Assembly (NCBI RefSeq): GCF_009834545.1
Contig: NZ_CP019427.1
Coordinates: 2,610,001 to 2,674,000, forward strand
Reading direction: 5' to 3'
Source of the DNA: Pseudomonas sp. S04
Lineage (GTDB): Bacteria > Pseudomonadota > Gammaproteobacteria > Pseudomonadales > Pseudomonadaceae
Length of the DNA stretch: 64,000 nt
Position numbers and translations under genes: made by a program. The notes below the pieces were generated by a model. The model searched no databases, was not told the origin of the DNA, and saw nothing but the letters and a program-made list of their open reading frames with translations. Below are positions 8,581 to 17,261 of this stretch, one piece after another; position 1 is the first letter of the stretch, and the number at the start of each line of letters is the position of its first letter.

Positions 8581-9045
8581 ATGAAAACCACCGATATCAA
8601 CGTTATCTACAACGGCCAGCAGTATGTCGGCTTTGACTTCGCGATCCTGCCCCTGGGTGCCGCCCTGGCGGTCGCTTGCCAGCAGATCGACCTGTCTGCT
8701 GATACGGCACGCCGCGCCCTGGTCAGCGACGCCCTGCGCGCCCAGGAGCATCAGACCGCCGCCGAAGAGGCCAAGGCCTTCGCCCAGGCCGACTACGTCG
8801 GCGAGGCACCGCCCAGCGTGCGAGCGTGGATGGTCGCCGCTGACCTCGATGCTCAGGCCGCGACCGACAGCATTCTGGTCAAGGCTCAGGTGTGGCAGAC
8901 GGCGATGTACGCTATTCGTGCCGCGCGCCTCAAGGGTAAGCAGGACGTGCTCAAGTCGACCACCCATGCAGCGATCGAGGTGATTGCTGACCAAGCCGTT
9001 GCCGCCATCCTGGCCAGCATCGAAGGCGTCGACGGTCCAGTCTGA
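8581..9045 (+). CDS. Phage protein next to fibres, possible fibre assembly factor
   Basis: A 154-residue, mostly helical, Ala-rich protein following the fibre genes, where tail-fibre assembly chaperones usually sit. It does not show the motifs of the common chaperone families (such as the P2 gpG or Tfa types), so the role is only suggested by place. The start ATG at 8581 follows a GGGCCACC stretch, which is a weak ribosome site. A hairpin terminator follows. Confidence 0.55.
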   Translation: MKTTDINVIYNGQQYVGFDFAILPLGAALAVACQQIDLSADTARRALVSDALRAQEHQTAAEEAKAFAQADYVGEAPPSVRAWMVAADLDAQAATDSILVKAQVWQTAMYAIRAARLKGKQDVLKSTTHAAIEVIADQAVAAILASIEGVDGPV

Positions 9046-9072
9046 CGCGCCTGTTAACCAACTTTTCACCCG

Positions 9073-9094
9073 AGGCCGCTATGCGGCTTTTTTT
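9073..9094 (+). terminator. Rho-independent terminator-like hairpin
   Basis: Five-base stem GCCGC/GCGGC extended by A-T and G-T pairs, a TAT loop, then seven T. It separates the fibre genes from the small membrane protein gene and may allow partial read-through. Confidence 0.6.
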
Positions 9095-9111
9095 GTGCCT
9101 GGAGGGCACGT

Positions 9112-9435
9112 ATGAACCGAACTCACTTTGAGCACGCCGTTGTAGCGCTGCTGATCATGGGCGTCCTGTGGGGCGTCCTGGCCCTGCTCGGCGTCCCGGC
9201 CGGACATTGGGCCGGCGCCGCTGCCGGCGTCGCCTTCTTCGCGGGCCGCGAGTACACCCAGGGCGAGCGCAACCTGGCGCACGTCGAGGCGGTACATCTG
9301 GCCAATCTGCGCTGGTATGACGGCCTGCGCTTCTGGCGTTGGACGCCAGACGGGCGCCTCGATCTGCTCTTTCCCCTGGTGGCGTGCCTGGTCGTGGCGC
9401 TGCTGATTCAGTGGCTGCAATTGCTGAAGCACTGA
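9112..9435 (+). CDS. Small phage membrane protein, possible holin
   Basis: A 107-residue protein with hydrophobic segments near residues 8-27, a Gly/Ala-rich stretch near 30-47 and a C-terminal segment near 87-102 (LLFPLVACLVVALLIQWLQLL). The last residues are Lys-His. Two or three membrane spans and small size suit a class II holin, but it lies far from the endolysin at 18.4 kb, so this is only a possibility. It is flanked by two hairpins, giving it its own transcription cassette. Confidence 0.55.
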   Translation: MNRTHFEHAVVALLIMGVLWGVLALLGVPAGHWAGAAAGVAFFAGREYTQGERNLAHVEAVHLANLRWYDGLRFWRWTPDGRLDLLFPLVACLVVALLIQWLQLLKH

Positions 9436-9458
9436 CCGAACCCCTCTTTCATCCCCTG

Positions 9459-9480
9459 GGCCGCGCATGACGCGGCCTTG
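9459..9480 (+). terminator. Hairpin before sheath gene
   Basis: Seven-base stem GGCCGCG/CGCGGCC with a CATGA loop, followed by only two T. It sits ~20 bases before the sheath start and just before CTTTCTGGAG. It is the same layout as several other junctions in this prophage. Confidence 0.45.
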
Positions 9481-9499
9481 TGCTTTCTGGAGCTTCACC

Positions 9500-10669
9500 A
9501 TGCCTACTAGCTTCTTTCACGGCGTTACCGTAACGAGCGTCGACACTGGCGCGCGCAATATCTCGCTGCCGTCCTCCTCGATCATTGGCCTGGTCGACAC
9601 CTTCACCGAGGGTTCGAACGCCACGGCCAAGGTCGGCGACGTGGTGTTGATCACCAGCGATAGCGAGGCAATTGCTGCGTTCGGCGCCGCTTCTGCCATT
9701 ACCAAGGCGTGCCTGGCCATCTATGCCCGCTCCAAGGCCGTGATCGTCGCGTCTGGCGTGGCCAAGGCCGTCGACGCAGCGGCACAGACCTCGGCGATTA
9801 TTGGCGGCGTGCAGGCCAGCGGTAAGCGTACCGGTCTGCAGGCGTTACTCGATGGCAAGAGCCTTTTCAACGCTAAGCCGCGAATCATCATCGCGCCCAA
9901 GCACAGCGCAACCCAGGCGGTAGCGACTGCCATGGATTCGATTGCTGGCAAGCTGCGTGCTATCGCCATCATCGACGGCCCCGGCACCACCGACGAAGCG
10001 GCCACGACTTACGCCAAGCTGTTCGGCTCCAAGCGCTTGTACATGGTTGATCCGGGCGTGCAGCTGTGGGACACCACCACCAGTGCCACCGTCGATGCAC
10101 CGGCCTCGGCCTGGGCGGCGGGCGTGTTTGCCTACACCGACAGCGAATACGGTTTCTGGTGCTCGCCATCGAACAAAGACTTCATGGGCATTACCGGCAC
10201 CGGCCGCGCGATCGACTTCTTGGACGGCGACGAGACGTGCCGGGCCAACCTGCTCAACAACGCCAATATTGCGACGATCATTCGCGACGATGGTTTCCGC
10301 CTGTGGGGCAACCGCACCCTGTCGAGCGATGTCAAGTGGGCGTTTGTCACCCGCGTGCGCACCATGGACATCGTCATGGACGCGATTCTTGCTGGCCACA
10401 AGTGGGCAGTCGACCGGGGCATTACCTCGACCTATATCCGCGACGTAACCGAAGGTCTGCAGGCCTTTATGCGCGACCTGAAAGCTCAGGGCGCAATCAT
10501 CAACTTCGAGGTCTACGCCGACCCGGTGCTCAACTCGGCCAGCGCGCTGGAGCAGGGCAAGGTGTACTGGAACATTCGCTTTACGGACGTTCCGCCGGCT
10601 GAGAACCCAAATTTCCGTATCGAAGTCACCAACCAGTGGCTGACCGAAGTCCTCGACCAAGCCGCTTAA
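9500..10669 (+). CDS. Contractile tail sheath protein (P2 gpFI-like)
   Basis: A 389-residue tail sheath subunit (P2 FI is 396). Family marks are the N-terminal FFHGVTVTSVDTGARNI, the central KLRAIAIIDGP nucleotide-fold-like strand, and the C-terminal SGA-type segment ending in QWLTEVLDQAA. Sheath subunits contract to drive the tube through the envelope. The start at 9500 follows TCTGGAGCTTCACC and gives the usual length; an upstream in-frame ATG is within the hairpin region. Confidence 0.95.
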   Translation: MPTSFFHGVTVTSVDTGARNISLPSSSIIGLVDTFTEGSNATAKVGDVVLITSDSEAIAAFGAASAITKACLAIYARSKAVIVASGVAKAVDAAAQTSAIIGGVQASGKRTGLQALLDGKSLFNAKPRIIIAPKHSATQAVATAMDSIAGKLRAIAIIDGPGTTDEAATTYAKLFGSKRLYMVDPGVQLWDTTTSATVDAPASAWAAGVFAYTDSEYGFWCSPSNKDFMGITGTGRAIDFLDGDETCRANLLNNANIATIIRDDGFRLWGNRTLSSDVKWAFVTRVRTMDIVMDAILAGHKWAVDRGITSTYIRDVTEGLQAFMRDLKAQGAIINFEVYADPVLNSASALEQGKVYWNIRFTDVPPAENPNFRIEVTNQWLTEVLDQAA

Positions 10670-10681
10670 GGAGCGCATGAC

Positions 10682-11191
10682 ATGGCAATGATTCCCGAAA
10701 CTCTGGCCAACCTGAACCTGTTTGTGGACGGCCAAAGCTTCAATGGCGACGTACCCAACCTGACCCTGCCAAAGCTCACGCTCAAGACTGAAGAACACCG
10801 TGCCGGCGGCATGGATATCCCTATTGAGCTGGACATGGGCATGGAGAAGATGGAAGCCAACTTCACCACCACCGGCCAACGCAAAGAGTCGTTGAAGTTC
10901 TTCGGCCTGGCCGATGGCAACGCTTTCAACGGCGTATTTCGTGGCTCCTACAAGATCCAGAAAGGCGAGACCAAAGCGGTCATCGTCACTCTGCGTGGCA
11001 CGCTCAAAGAAATCGATATGGGCGACTGGAAGGCCGGTGACAAGGCCGAGGTCAAGCACGCCATCGGCGTGACGTACTACAAGCTCGAAGTCGGCGGCGT
11101 GGTGATCTATGAGATCGACCCGGTCGGCATGAGACGCGTCATCAACGGCGTCGACCAACTGGCCGGCCAGCGAAACGACCTCGGCCTGTAA
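10682..11191 (+). CDS. Tail tube protein (P2 gpFII-like)
   Basis: A 169-residue tube subunit of the P2 FII family (172 in P2). It begins with MAMIPETLANLNLFVDG and includes the typical GGMDIPIELDMGMEKMEA segment. It follows the sheath by 12 bases with an AAGGAG site. Tube rings stack around the tape measure encoded nearby, and the role follows from the family. Confidence 0.95.
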   Translation: MAMIPETLANLNLFVDGQSFNGDVPNLTLPKLTLKTEEHRAGGMDIPIELDMGMEKMEANFTTTGQRKESLKFFGLADGNAFNGVFRGSYKIQKGETKAVIVTLRGTLKEIDMGDWKAGDKAEVKHAIGVTYYKLEVGGVVIYEIDPVGMRRVINGVDQLAGQRNDLGL

Positions 11192-11237
11192 TCCCCCAAC
11201 CCTTTCGCATTCCATTCAAAATCAAGGACACATCCTC

Positions 11238-11534
11238 ATGAACAAGCCACTACCGAAGTACCTTAAGCTGACCACCGAAAGCGTCACCATCAACCTGTCC
11301 AAGCCCACCGAAATGAACGGTATCAAGGTTGACACCATCACCCTGCGGGCCCCGACCGTGCGCGATATTCGCAACTCTACCCAGACCTCGGGTGGCGATG
11401 ATGAGCAACGTGAAATGAATCTGTTCGCGTCGCTGGCCGAGGTCCACGTCAAGGACCTGGAAGGCCTTGCTTACAAGGACTATAACCGCCTGGCGACCGG
11501 CTACACGTTTCTGGTGCGAGACGACGAGCTTTAA
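11238..11534 (+). CDS. Tail assembly chaperone E
   Basis: A 98-residue protein of the phage tail assembly chaperone E class, lying between tube and tape measure as expected. In P2 and Mu the equivalent gene yields a second, longer product by ribosomal frameshifting. Here translation ends at GAG CTT TAA, and an open frame with a recognisable E'-like tail continues in the +1 frame (see next entry). An ATCAAGGACA ribosome site lies 10 bases upstream. Confidence 0.85.
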   Translation: MNKPLPKYLKLTTESVTINLSKPTEMNGIKVDTITLRAPTVRDIRNSTQTSGGDDEQREMNLFASLAEVHVKDLEGLAYKDYNRLATGYTFLVRDDEL

Positions 11535-11646
11535 TCCCACCACGCAAAAGCGCGCTGCCAAGCGACTCGCGGCCGAGCTGAATTTCTCGGCCGCTGAAAT
11601 CGCTACCATGTCCTACGCGGACATGGTCTGGTGGCTCACGGATTAG
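11533..11646 (+). CDS. Predicted frameshift extension E' of the tail chaperone
   Basis: An open segment in the +1 frame relative to E, encoding 37 residues rich in Lys/Arg/Ala and then LNFSAAEIATMSYADMVWW, which resembles the conserved tail of P2 gpE'. No ATG or GTG start exists in this frame between the stop at 11416 and the conserved part, so expression needs frameshifting. The E stop context CTT TAA resembles the CTT TGA site of the RF2 gene, where a Leu-tRNA slips +1 onto TTT. A -2 slip, as in Mu, is the alternative. Confidence 0.55.
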   Translation, partial: NPTTQKRAAKRLAAELNFSAAEIATMSYADMVWWLTD

Positions 11647-11664
11647 CTTGCATAGGGGGTTCCG

Positions 11665-14600
11665 ATGGCAAGCAGGCTAGCGTTGTCACTGGTGATTGGG
11701 GGTGCCGTCGCCTCATCGGTCGGCGCCGCGTTTAACACGGTCGAAGGCCGTATAAAAAAGCTCGAGGACAAGGGCAACAAGGCCAAGGTGCTCAAAAGCA
11801 CCATTGGCGAAACCATCAAACTGCGCGACGAGTGGAAGCGCGCGCACGACGTCGGGGCCGCTGGCGCCGACAAGCTGCTACGCAAGCTCGACGGCAACCT
11901 GGAGGCCTTGCGTAAGCAGGGTGTCGAGGTCGGCCGCCTCGGTCGGGAGTACCAGCGCCTTGGCCGAGAGGCGAAGGCCGCCGATCTGCAGATGAAGGGC
12001 CACCAGCAGCTGCAGGCGGGCAAGTCCTCACTTAAGTCGAACATCGGGCAGTCCGTGGTCGCCACGGGCATGGCCGCCGTGCCAACGATGATCAGCGCGA
12101 ACTATCAAGCGGTCATCCGTGACATTGCGATCAAGGCTGATGTCGTCAACAAGACCGAGGAAAGGCAGCTAACTCGGACCGTGATCGACACGTCGCAAGA
12201 AACCGGCATGTCGCGCAATGACGTGGCCGACCTGGTCAACCAGTTGGTCGGCGCCGGCATGGAGCTGAACAAGGCGCTGTCTTATGCGCCGACGGCCGCC
12301 AAGTTCGCAATTGGCCAGGGCGCCTCGGGCGTCGACACCGCGTCGATGATTATGGCGCTGCAGCAGAACGCCAAGATCAACGATCCGAAGGTTATGCAGC
12401 AGGCCCTGGAGGCCATCGCCTACCAAGGCCAGGCGGGCAGCTTCGAGGCCAGCGATATGGCCAAGTGGTTCCCGCAACTGCTGGCCGGCATGGAAAAGAA
12501 CGGCATCACCGGCATGGAGTCGGTCACGTCCCTGGGCGCGATGCTGCAAGTGCAAATGAAGACCGCCGGCAGCTCGGACGAAGCCGCGAACAACTTCAAA
12601 AACTGGATGGAAAAGATCGGCTCTGGCGACGTGGTCAAGGCCTACAACGACGTAGGTATTGATTACCAAGCTTCGCTGAACACTGGCCTGCAGAAGGGCA
12701 TGAGCGTCATTGAGTCGTCCATGGCCTTGGCCATGAAGTACGTCCAAGCGACCGATCCGGCCAAGGCCAAAAAGATCAAGGATGCTCAGGCCGGTATCGA
12801 CAAGGAAGTTGATCCGGAGAAAGCCAAGGCCGCGTTGGAGGCGCTGGAGAAGACCCTGCGCACCGGCGACCTGTTCGCCGACATGCAGGTTAAGGCCGCG
12901 CTCACGGCCTACGCGCAGAACCGAGGTCTGTACAACGAGCTGAAAGCTGATTCGCAGAAGGCTTCGGGGATTCTCGACAAAAACCTGGCCGAGCGCCGCG
13001 AGACCTCGGCGCAGCAGTGGGCTGAGTTAGGCCAGGCGGTCGATGACTCGATGCGCAGCATCGGGGACGCCATCCGCCCGGCCACGGATTTGGCGGCCAA
13101 GGGACTGACCAAGCTCGCCCGGGGCATTACCTCGCTATCGGACAACTTCCAGCCGGTTGTGCTGGGTATTGCCGGCATTACCGCTGCGGTGTTGGCGTTC
13201 AAGACCGCATCCAGCGCGCTGAAAATCGGTCGAGGGGTGTACAACATCGCCCGCGGCCGAGGCCTTGAGCATCTGGCCGGCCGAGCTGGCCGTGCCGATC
13301 GCGCTCCGATCGAGTTACCCAAGACCGGCAACAAGGTCGTGGACACCGGCCTTAGCGTGCTGGGCAAGGTGTTTTCTGCCCGTACGACCGAGGCCGTTCC
13401 GGCTGACGATCCCGAGGCGGGTGGAAACGTCCTGCAGCGCGTGTTCGTGGTGAATGCAAATGCGTTTGCCGGGGTCGGCAGTGGCGTTGCAAATAGCGCC
13501 CCTGCAGGAGCTGCTAGGGGCAGTCGGAGAAGTCGCCGGCGGGAGCGTAGGCGCGCGGCGAAGCAGGGGCCTGTGGCGCAGCCAGCAGCGAAGGTGGATG
13601 CGCCCGCCGCGCCACCTGCCAAGCGCCGGATGTTTAAGGCGGTGCCAGCGGCGTTAACTGGTGGCGACGAACTGGGTAAGGTGGCGCGCTCGATGCGAGG
13701 CGTTACGCGCCTGGCCAAGCGTTTGCCAGGTGGTAATTTCATGGATGCCGGCACGGCCGCGCTCGATGTTGCGCTGAATGCCAAGACCCAAGACGAAAAG
13801 GCCGAGGGTTACGGCGCCGCCGGCGGCAGTCTCGCGGGCACGCTCGCGGGTGCTGCTGCCGGCGCGGCCATTGGTTCGGTCGTGCCGGTCATTGGTACCG
13901 CCGTCGGCGGTGCAGTCGGTGCCGTCCTGGGCGGCATGGGTGGTGAGTCGGTCGGCGCCTGGCTGGGCAAGCACTGGTTTGGTGATGAGCAGCCTGAAGG
14001 GGAGGCTAAGCCCCTGACGGAAACACCGTCGTTACCAGGTGAGGCGTTACGCGTAACGCTGGAGCCTGGCCAGGAGGCCAAGTCGGCACCGATGCCTGCC
14101 CTGGGCCTGACTGTGCGCGAGCCGGTCAAAGCCGTTGCGCCGGCACCGACAGTGGTTAAGCCGGTCATCCCGCCGTCGAAGCCCGAGCCGGTGCTGCAGG
14201 CACCGGTGGCGGTCCCTGCAGCAGTCGACAGCCGGGAGCGTGTGCCGGTTGCCGAGCCTGTGCCGGTAGCGCTGGGCCAAACCGTGCGCGAGCCGGTTAA
14301 AGCCGTTGCGCCGGCGCCGACAGTGGTTAAGCCGGTCATCAAGCCGGCGAAACCCGAGCCGGAGCCCCAGGCGCCGGTGGCGGTCCCTGCAGCAGTCGAC
14401 AGCCGGGAGCGTGTGTCGGTTGCCGAGCCTATGCAGGCACCGGTACCTGCCCTGGGCCAGACCGTGCGCGAGCCGGTCAAAGCCGTTGCGCCGGCGCCGA
14501 CAGTGGTTAAGCCGGTCATCACACCGGCGAAACCCGAGCCGGTGCCCCGGGCGCCGGTGGTGGTCCTTGCAGCAGTCGACAACCGGGAGCGTGTGCCGGT

Positions 14601-16206
14601 CGCCGAGCCTATGCCAGCAGCGGTGCCTGCCCTGGGCCAGACCTTGCGCGAGCCGGTCAAAGCCGTTGCGCCAGCGCCGACAGTGGTTAAGCCGGTCATC
14701 ACGCCGGCGAAGCCCGAGCCGGTGGCCCAGGCGCCGGTGGTGGTCCCTGCAGCGGTCGACAACCGGGAGCGTGTGGTGGTTGCCGAGCCTGTGCCGGCAG
14801 CAGTGCCCGCTCTGGGTCAGACCGTGCGCGAGCCGGTTAAAGCCGTTGCGCCGGCGCCGACAGTGGTTAAGCCGGTCATCAAGCCGGCGAAACCCGAGCC
14901 GGTGCCCCAGGCGCCGGTGGCGCTCCCTGAAGCGGTCGACAGCCGGGAGCGTGTGCCAGTTGCCCAGCCTGTGCCGGCACCGGTGCCTGCCCTGGGCCAG
15001 ACCGTGCGCGAGCCGGTCAAAGCCGTTGCGCCGGCGCCGACAGTGGTTAAGCCGGTCATCACGCCGGCGAAGCCCGAGCCGGTGCCCCAGGCGCCGGTGG
15101 CGGTCCCTGTAGCGGCCGACAACCGGGAGCGTGAGCCGGTTGCTGAGCCTATGTCGGCACCGGTACCCGCTCTGGGCCAGACCATGCGCGAGCCGGTCAA
15201 AGCCGTTGCGCCGGCGTCGACAGTGGTTAAGCCGGTCATTACGCCGGCGGCGCCCGAGTCGGTGCCCCGGGCGCCGGTGGTGGTCCTTGCAGCGGTCGAC
15301 AACCGGGAGCGTGTGCCGGTTGCTGAGCCGGTGTCGGCACCCGCACCCGCCCTGGGCCAGACTGTGCGCGAGCCGTTCAAAGCCATTGCGCCGGCGCCGA
15401 CAGTGGTTAAGCCGGTCATCATGCCGGCAGCGCCCGAGCCGGAGCCCCAAGTACCGGTCGTACCTGCAGCGGGCGACAACCCGGAGCGTGTGCCGGTTGT
15501 AGAGCCTATGCCGACACCGGTAGTTGCCCTTGGCCAGACCGTGCGCGAGCCGGTCAAAACCGTTGCGCCTGTGCCGACAGTGGTTCAGCCGGTCATCACG
15601 CCGGCGGCGCCCGAGCCGGTGCCCCAGGCGCCGCTGGCGGTCCCTGCAGCAGCCGACAACCGGGAGCGTGTGCCGGTTGCCGAGCCTATGCCGGCACCTC
15701 CCCTGGGCACTGCCATGCGCGACCTGGTCAAGGCCATGCCGGCCGCTCCGGCACCGGTGCTGGTCAAGCCGCTGGTAATGCTTGCGCAGCAGCCTGCGGC
15801 ACTCGTGCCGCTCGTGCCGCCGGTGGTGGTCGACAACCGGGAGCGTCAGCCAGTCGTTGAGCGAGTATCGCCTGATACCCGGCCTACAGCACCGGTACCG
15901 GCCGGACCACCTTCCTTCGGGGAGGTGGTGCGCGAAATGGCCAAGTCGGCTCCGTCGGTGCCACGGCTGCCCGAACAGGCCAAGCCAGCCAAGGCGCCCG
16001 AGCCGGCGAAGTTGCCAGCGCCGAAGGTCGAGCAGTCGTTTACTTTCGCGCCGGTTATCAAGCTCGACGTGCATGGCGATGTGAAGGACCCCGAGCAAGT
16101 GGTGCGCGAACTGGAGTCACCCCTGCGTCGCCTGTTTGAGGCCTTCCAGCGTGATGTATCGGCGCGCATGTCCTCGGCTCAACTGTTTGATCAACCACAT
16201 ATCTAA
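11665..16206 (+). CDS. Tail tape measure protein with long Pro/Ala-rich repeat tract
   Basis: A 1513-residue tape measure protein, far larger than P2 gpT (815). Residues ~1-500 are helical and typical of the family (the early GRIKKLEDKG..., then SQETGMSRNDVADLVNQLV). A Gly/Ala-rich hydrophobic region lies near 715-770. Residues ~815-1350 are about nine near-identical 60-residue repeats (VREPVKAVAPAPTVVKPVI ... VDNRERVPVAEP), plus one or two decayed copies. The C-terminus (~1440-1513) returns to a conserved helical end. An AGGGGG ribosome site precedes the ATG. Confidence 0.92.
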   Translation: MASRLALSLVIGGAVASSVGAAFNTVEGRIKKLEDKGNKAKVLKSTIGETIKLRDEWKRAHDVGAAGADKLLRKLDGNLEALRKQGVEVGRLGREYQRLGREAKAADLQMKGHQQLQAGKSSLKSNIGQSVVATGMAAVPTMISANYQAVIRDIAIKADVVNKTEERQLTRTVIDTSQETGMSRNDVADLVNQLVGAGMELNKALSYAPTAAKFAIGQGASGVDTASMIMALQQNAKINDPKVMQQALEAIAYQGQAGSFEASDMAKWFPQLLAGMEKNGITGMESVTSLGAMLQVQMKTAGSSDEAANNFKNWMEKIGSGDVVKAYNDVGIDYQASLNTGLQKGMSVIESSMALAMKYVQATDPAKAKKIKDAQAGIDKEVDPEKAKAALEALEKTLRTGDLFADMQVKAALTAYAQNRGLYNELKADSQKASGILDKNLAERRETSAQQWAELGQAVDDSMRSIGDAIRPATDLAAKGLTKLARGITSLSDNFQPVVLGIAGITAAVLAFKTASSALKIGRGVYNIARGRGLEHLAGRAGRADRAPIELPKTGNKVVDTGLSVLGKVFSARTTEAVPADDPEAGGNVLQRVFVVNANAFAGVGSGVANSAPAGAARGSRRSRRRERRRAAKQGPVAQPAAKVDAPAAPPAKRRMFKAVPAALTGGDELGKVARSMRGVTRLAKRLPGGNFMDAGTAALDVALNAKTQDEKAEGYGAAGGSLAGTLAGAAAGAAIGSVVPVIGTAVGGAVGAVLGGMGGESVGAWLGKHWFGDEQPEGEAKPLTETPSLPGEALRVTLEPGQEAKSAPMPALGLTVREPVKAVAPAPTVVKPVIPPSKPEPVLQAPVAVPAAVDSRERVPVAEPVPVALGQTVREPVKAVAPAPTVVKPVIKPAKPEPEPQAPVAVPAAVDSRERVSVAEPMQAPVPALGQTVREPVKAVAPAPTVVKPVITPAKPEPVPRAPVVVLAAVDNRERVPVAEPMPAAVPALGQTLREPVKAVAPAPTVVKPVITPAKPEPVAQAPVVVPAAVDNRERVVVAEPVPAAVPALGQTVREPVKAVAPAPTVVKPVIKPAKPEPVPQAPVALPEAVDSRERVPVAQPVPAPVPALGQTVREPVKAVAPAPTVVKPVITPAKPEPVPQAPVAVPVAADNREREPVAEPMSAPVPALGQTMREPVKAVAPASTVVKPVITPAAPESVPRAPVVVLAAVDNRERVPVAEPVSAPAPALGQTVREPFKAIAPAPTVVKPVIMPAAPEPEPQVPVVPAAGDNPERVPVVEPMPTPVVALGQTVREPVKTVAPVPTVVQPVITPAAPEPVPQAPLAVPAAADNRERVPVAEPMPAPPLGTAMRDLVKAMPAAPAPVLVKPLVMLAQQPAALVPLVPPVVVDNRERQPVVERVSPDTRPTAPVPAGPPSFGEVVREMAKSAPSVPRLPEQAKPAKAPEPAKLPAPKVEQSFTFAPVIKLDVHGDVKDPEQVVRELESPLRRLFEAFQRDVSARMSSAQLFDQPHI
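14110..15720 (+). repeat. In-frame tandem repeat, 180-bp period, ~9 copies
   Basis: Copies begin with a TGCGCGAGCCG motif at about 14113, 14284, 14464, 14644, 14824, 15004, 15184, 15364 and 15541. The spacing is exactly 180 bp for the central copies, 171 for the first and 177 for the eighth. All length changes are multiples of three, so the frame of the tape measure gene is kept. Copies differ mainly by single bases and by K/T/M alternatives after KPVI. Confidence 0.95.
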
Positions 16207-16215
16207 GGAGGGCCT

Positions 16216-17061
16216 ATGGCCTACATGGAGCTGCTGGAATCGTCCCTGTCGGGATTGGTTTCAGCGGGGGAGGCTGGGCGCAAAGACCTAGACGGCATGC
16301 TCGGGCCGATTCACGGTGCCGTTGGTAGCATCACCGGTGCTGCCTCGGAGCTGGAAAACATCCCGTTCGTGCCGCCCGAAGTCGGGGCCAAGCTGGGGCG
16401 CATGGTGCGCAGTATCAACGTGGCACAGTCCCGTGTGGGGCAGGTGGCCGCGACCTATGGCCGTGTCGCTTCAGGCGCGGCCCAGATGCAGGAACGGCTC
16501 GGCACGTTCAAGCGGATGGCGTCCAAGGTCTCGGCCGAGGCCGGTCGGGTGGCGGGGATGGTAAGCCCTTCGCTGTCCAACATCCTGCCCACCGGTGGAC
16601 TGATGGCCACGGCCACGCCAAAGTTTGAGGCGATTGCGCCTTTCCCGCACTTGCTGATCATTCAGCCGCATGACCCTAAGGCGCAGCCGTACTACTTCAA
16701 CCTCGACACCACTGCCTTTGACGAGCTGCGCCGGCAGGCGTCGTTTCGCTGGGCTGGCCAGGAACGCCTACGTCGTAGCGTGGCGCAGCAAGCCGTGGGC
16801 TTGGGGGAGGAAAAGATTACCCTCAAGGGTGCGATCTATCCCCACCACAAGGGCGGAATCAAGCAATTGAACGTGCTGCGCAGCATCGGCCGAAACCTGC
16901 AGCCGCTGAATCTGGTGACGGGTTATGGCGAGGTGCTGGGCAACTGGTGCCTGGTCAGCGTCGAGGAAGAGCAAAGCCACCTTCTGGCAGGTGGCATCCC
17001 TCGAAAACAAGGCTTCAACCTGGAGTTTGTGAGCTATGGCAACGATCTGCAGAACGTCTGA
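16216..17061 (+). CDS. Tail protein U (P2 gpU-like) with N-terminal extension
   Basis: A 281-residue protein. Residues ~140-280 match gpU, the tail-terminating or tail-length protein of P2-like phages (FPHLLIIQPHDPKAQPYYFN; SFRWAGQERL; GEVLGNWCLVSVEEEQSHL). The N-terminal ~130 residues are a helical Gly/Ala/Val-rich extension absent from the ~160-residue P2 protein and may interact with the tape measure. An AAGGAGGG ribosome site precedes the start. Confidence 0.85.
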   Translation: MAYMELLESSLSGLVSAGEAGRKDLDGMLGPIHGAVGSITGAASELENIPFVPPEVGAKLGRMVRSINVAQSRVGQVAATYGRVASGAAQMQERLGTFKRMASKVSAEAGRVAGMVSPSLSNILPTGGLMATATPKFEAIAPFPHLLIIQPHDPKAQPYYFNLDTTAFDELRRQASFRWAGQERLRRSVAQQAVGLGEEKITLKGAIYPHHKGGIKQLNVLRSIGRNLQPLNLVTGYGEVLGNWCLVSVEEEQSHLLAGGIPRKQGFNLEFVSYGNDLQNV

Positions 17062-17242
17062 CGGGGATCTGCTCGATGTGATCTGCAATCACCATTATGG
17101 GCATCTCAACGGCACCGTCGAGGCCGTGCTCGATGCCAACCCGGATCTGGCCAGGGAGGTACAGCCCTACGGTGCCGGCCTGCTGATTCGCTTACCTGAT
17201 CTGTCTGCGCCGGCGGTCGAGCTGCTGCAGCTGTTCGATTGA
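17036..17242 (+). CDS. Tail protein X (P2 gpX-like, LysM-type)
   Basis: A 68-residue protein of the tail X family, a LysM-like fold (GDLLDVICNHHYG ... VEAVLDANPDLA ... GLLIRLPDL). It starts inside the end of the U gene (26-base overlap), which suggests coupling. In contractile tails this small protein binds the tape measure or inner baseplate. Confidence 0.9.
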   Translation: MATICRTSDGDLLDVICNHHYGHLNGTVEAVLDANPDLAREVQPYGAGLLIRLPDLSAPAVELLQLFD

Positions 17243-17247
17243 CCCCG

Positions 17248-17261
17248 CGTTACGCGTAACG
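17248..17261. promoter_or_regulatory. Perfect 14-bp palindrome CGTTACGCGTAACG
   Basis: A perfect dyad in the X-D intergenic space, abutting the terminator hairpin. The same core occurs as a 16-bp palindrome at 14044-14059 in the tape measure gene, and near matches occur at 6114-6127 and 9533-9545. It could bind a phage regulator or an assembly factor; no function is shown by the sequence. Confidence 0.4.

Noticed and set aside
9845..11215. Minus-strand 456-codon frame opposite sheath and tube genes
   Set aside because: Shadow of two well-supported phage genes; no ribosome site and no recognisable product.
14110..15720. Possible CRISPR-like array
   Set aside because: The units are contiguous 180-bp tandem copies without unique spacers, in frame within a protein gene.
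14047..16098. A 683-codon open frame on the minus strand opposite the tape measure repeats
   Set aside because: It exists only because the 180-bp repeat lacks stops in that frame; its product is an Arg/His-rich repeat without family features, while the plus strand encodes the conserved tape measure ends.
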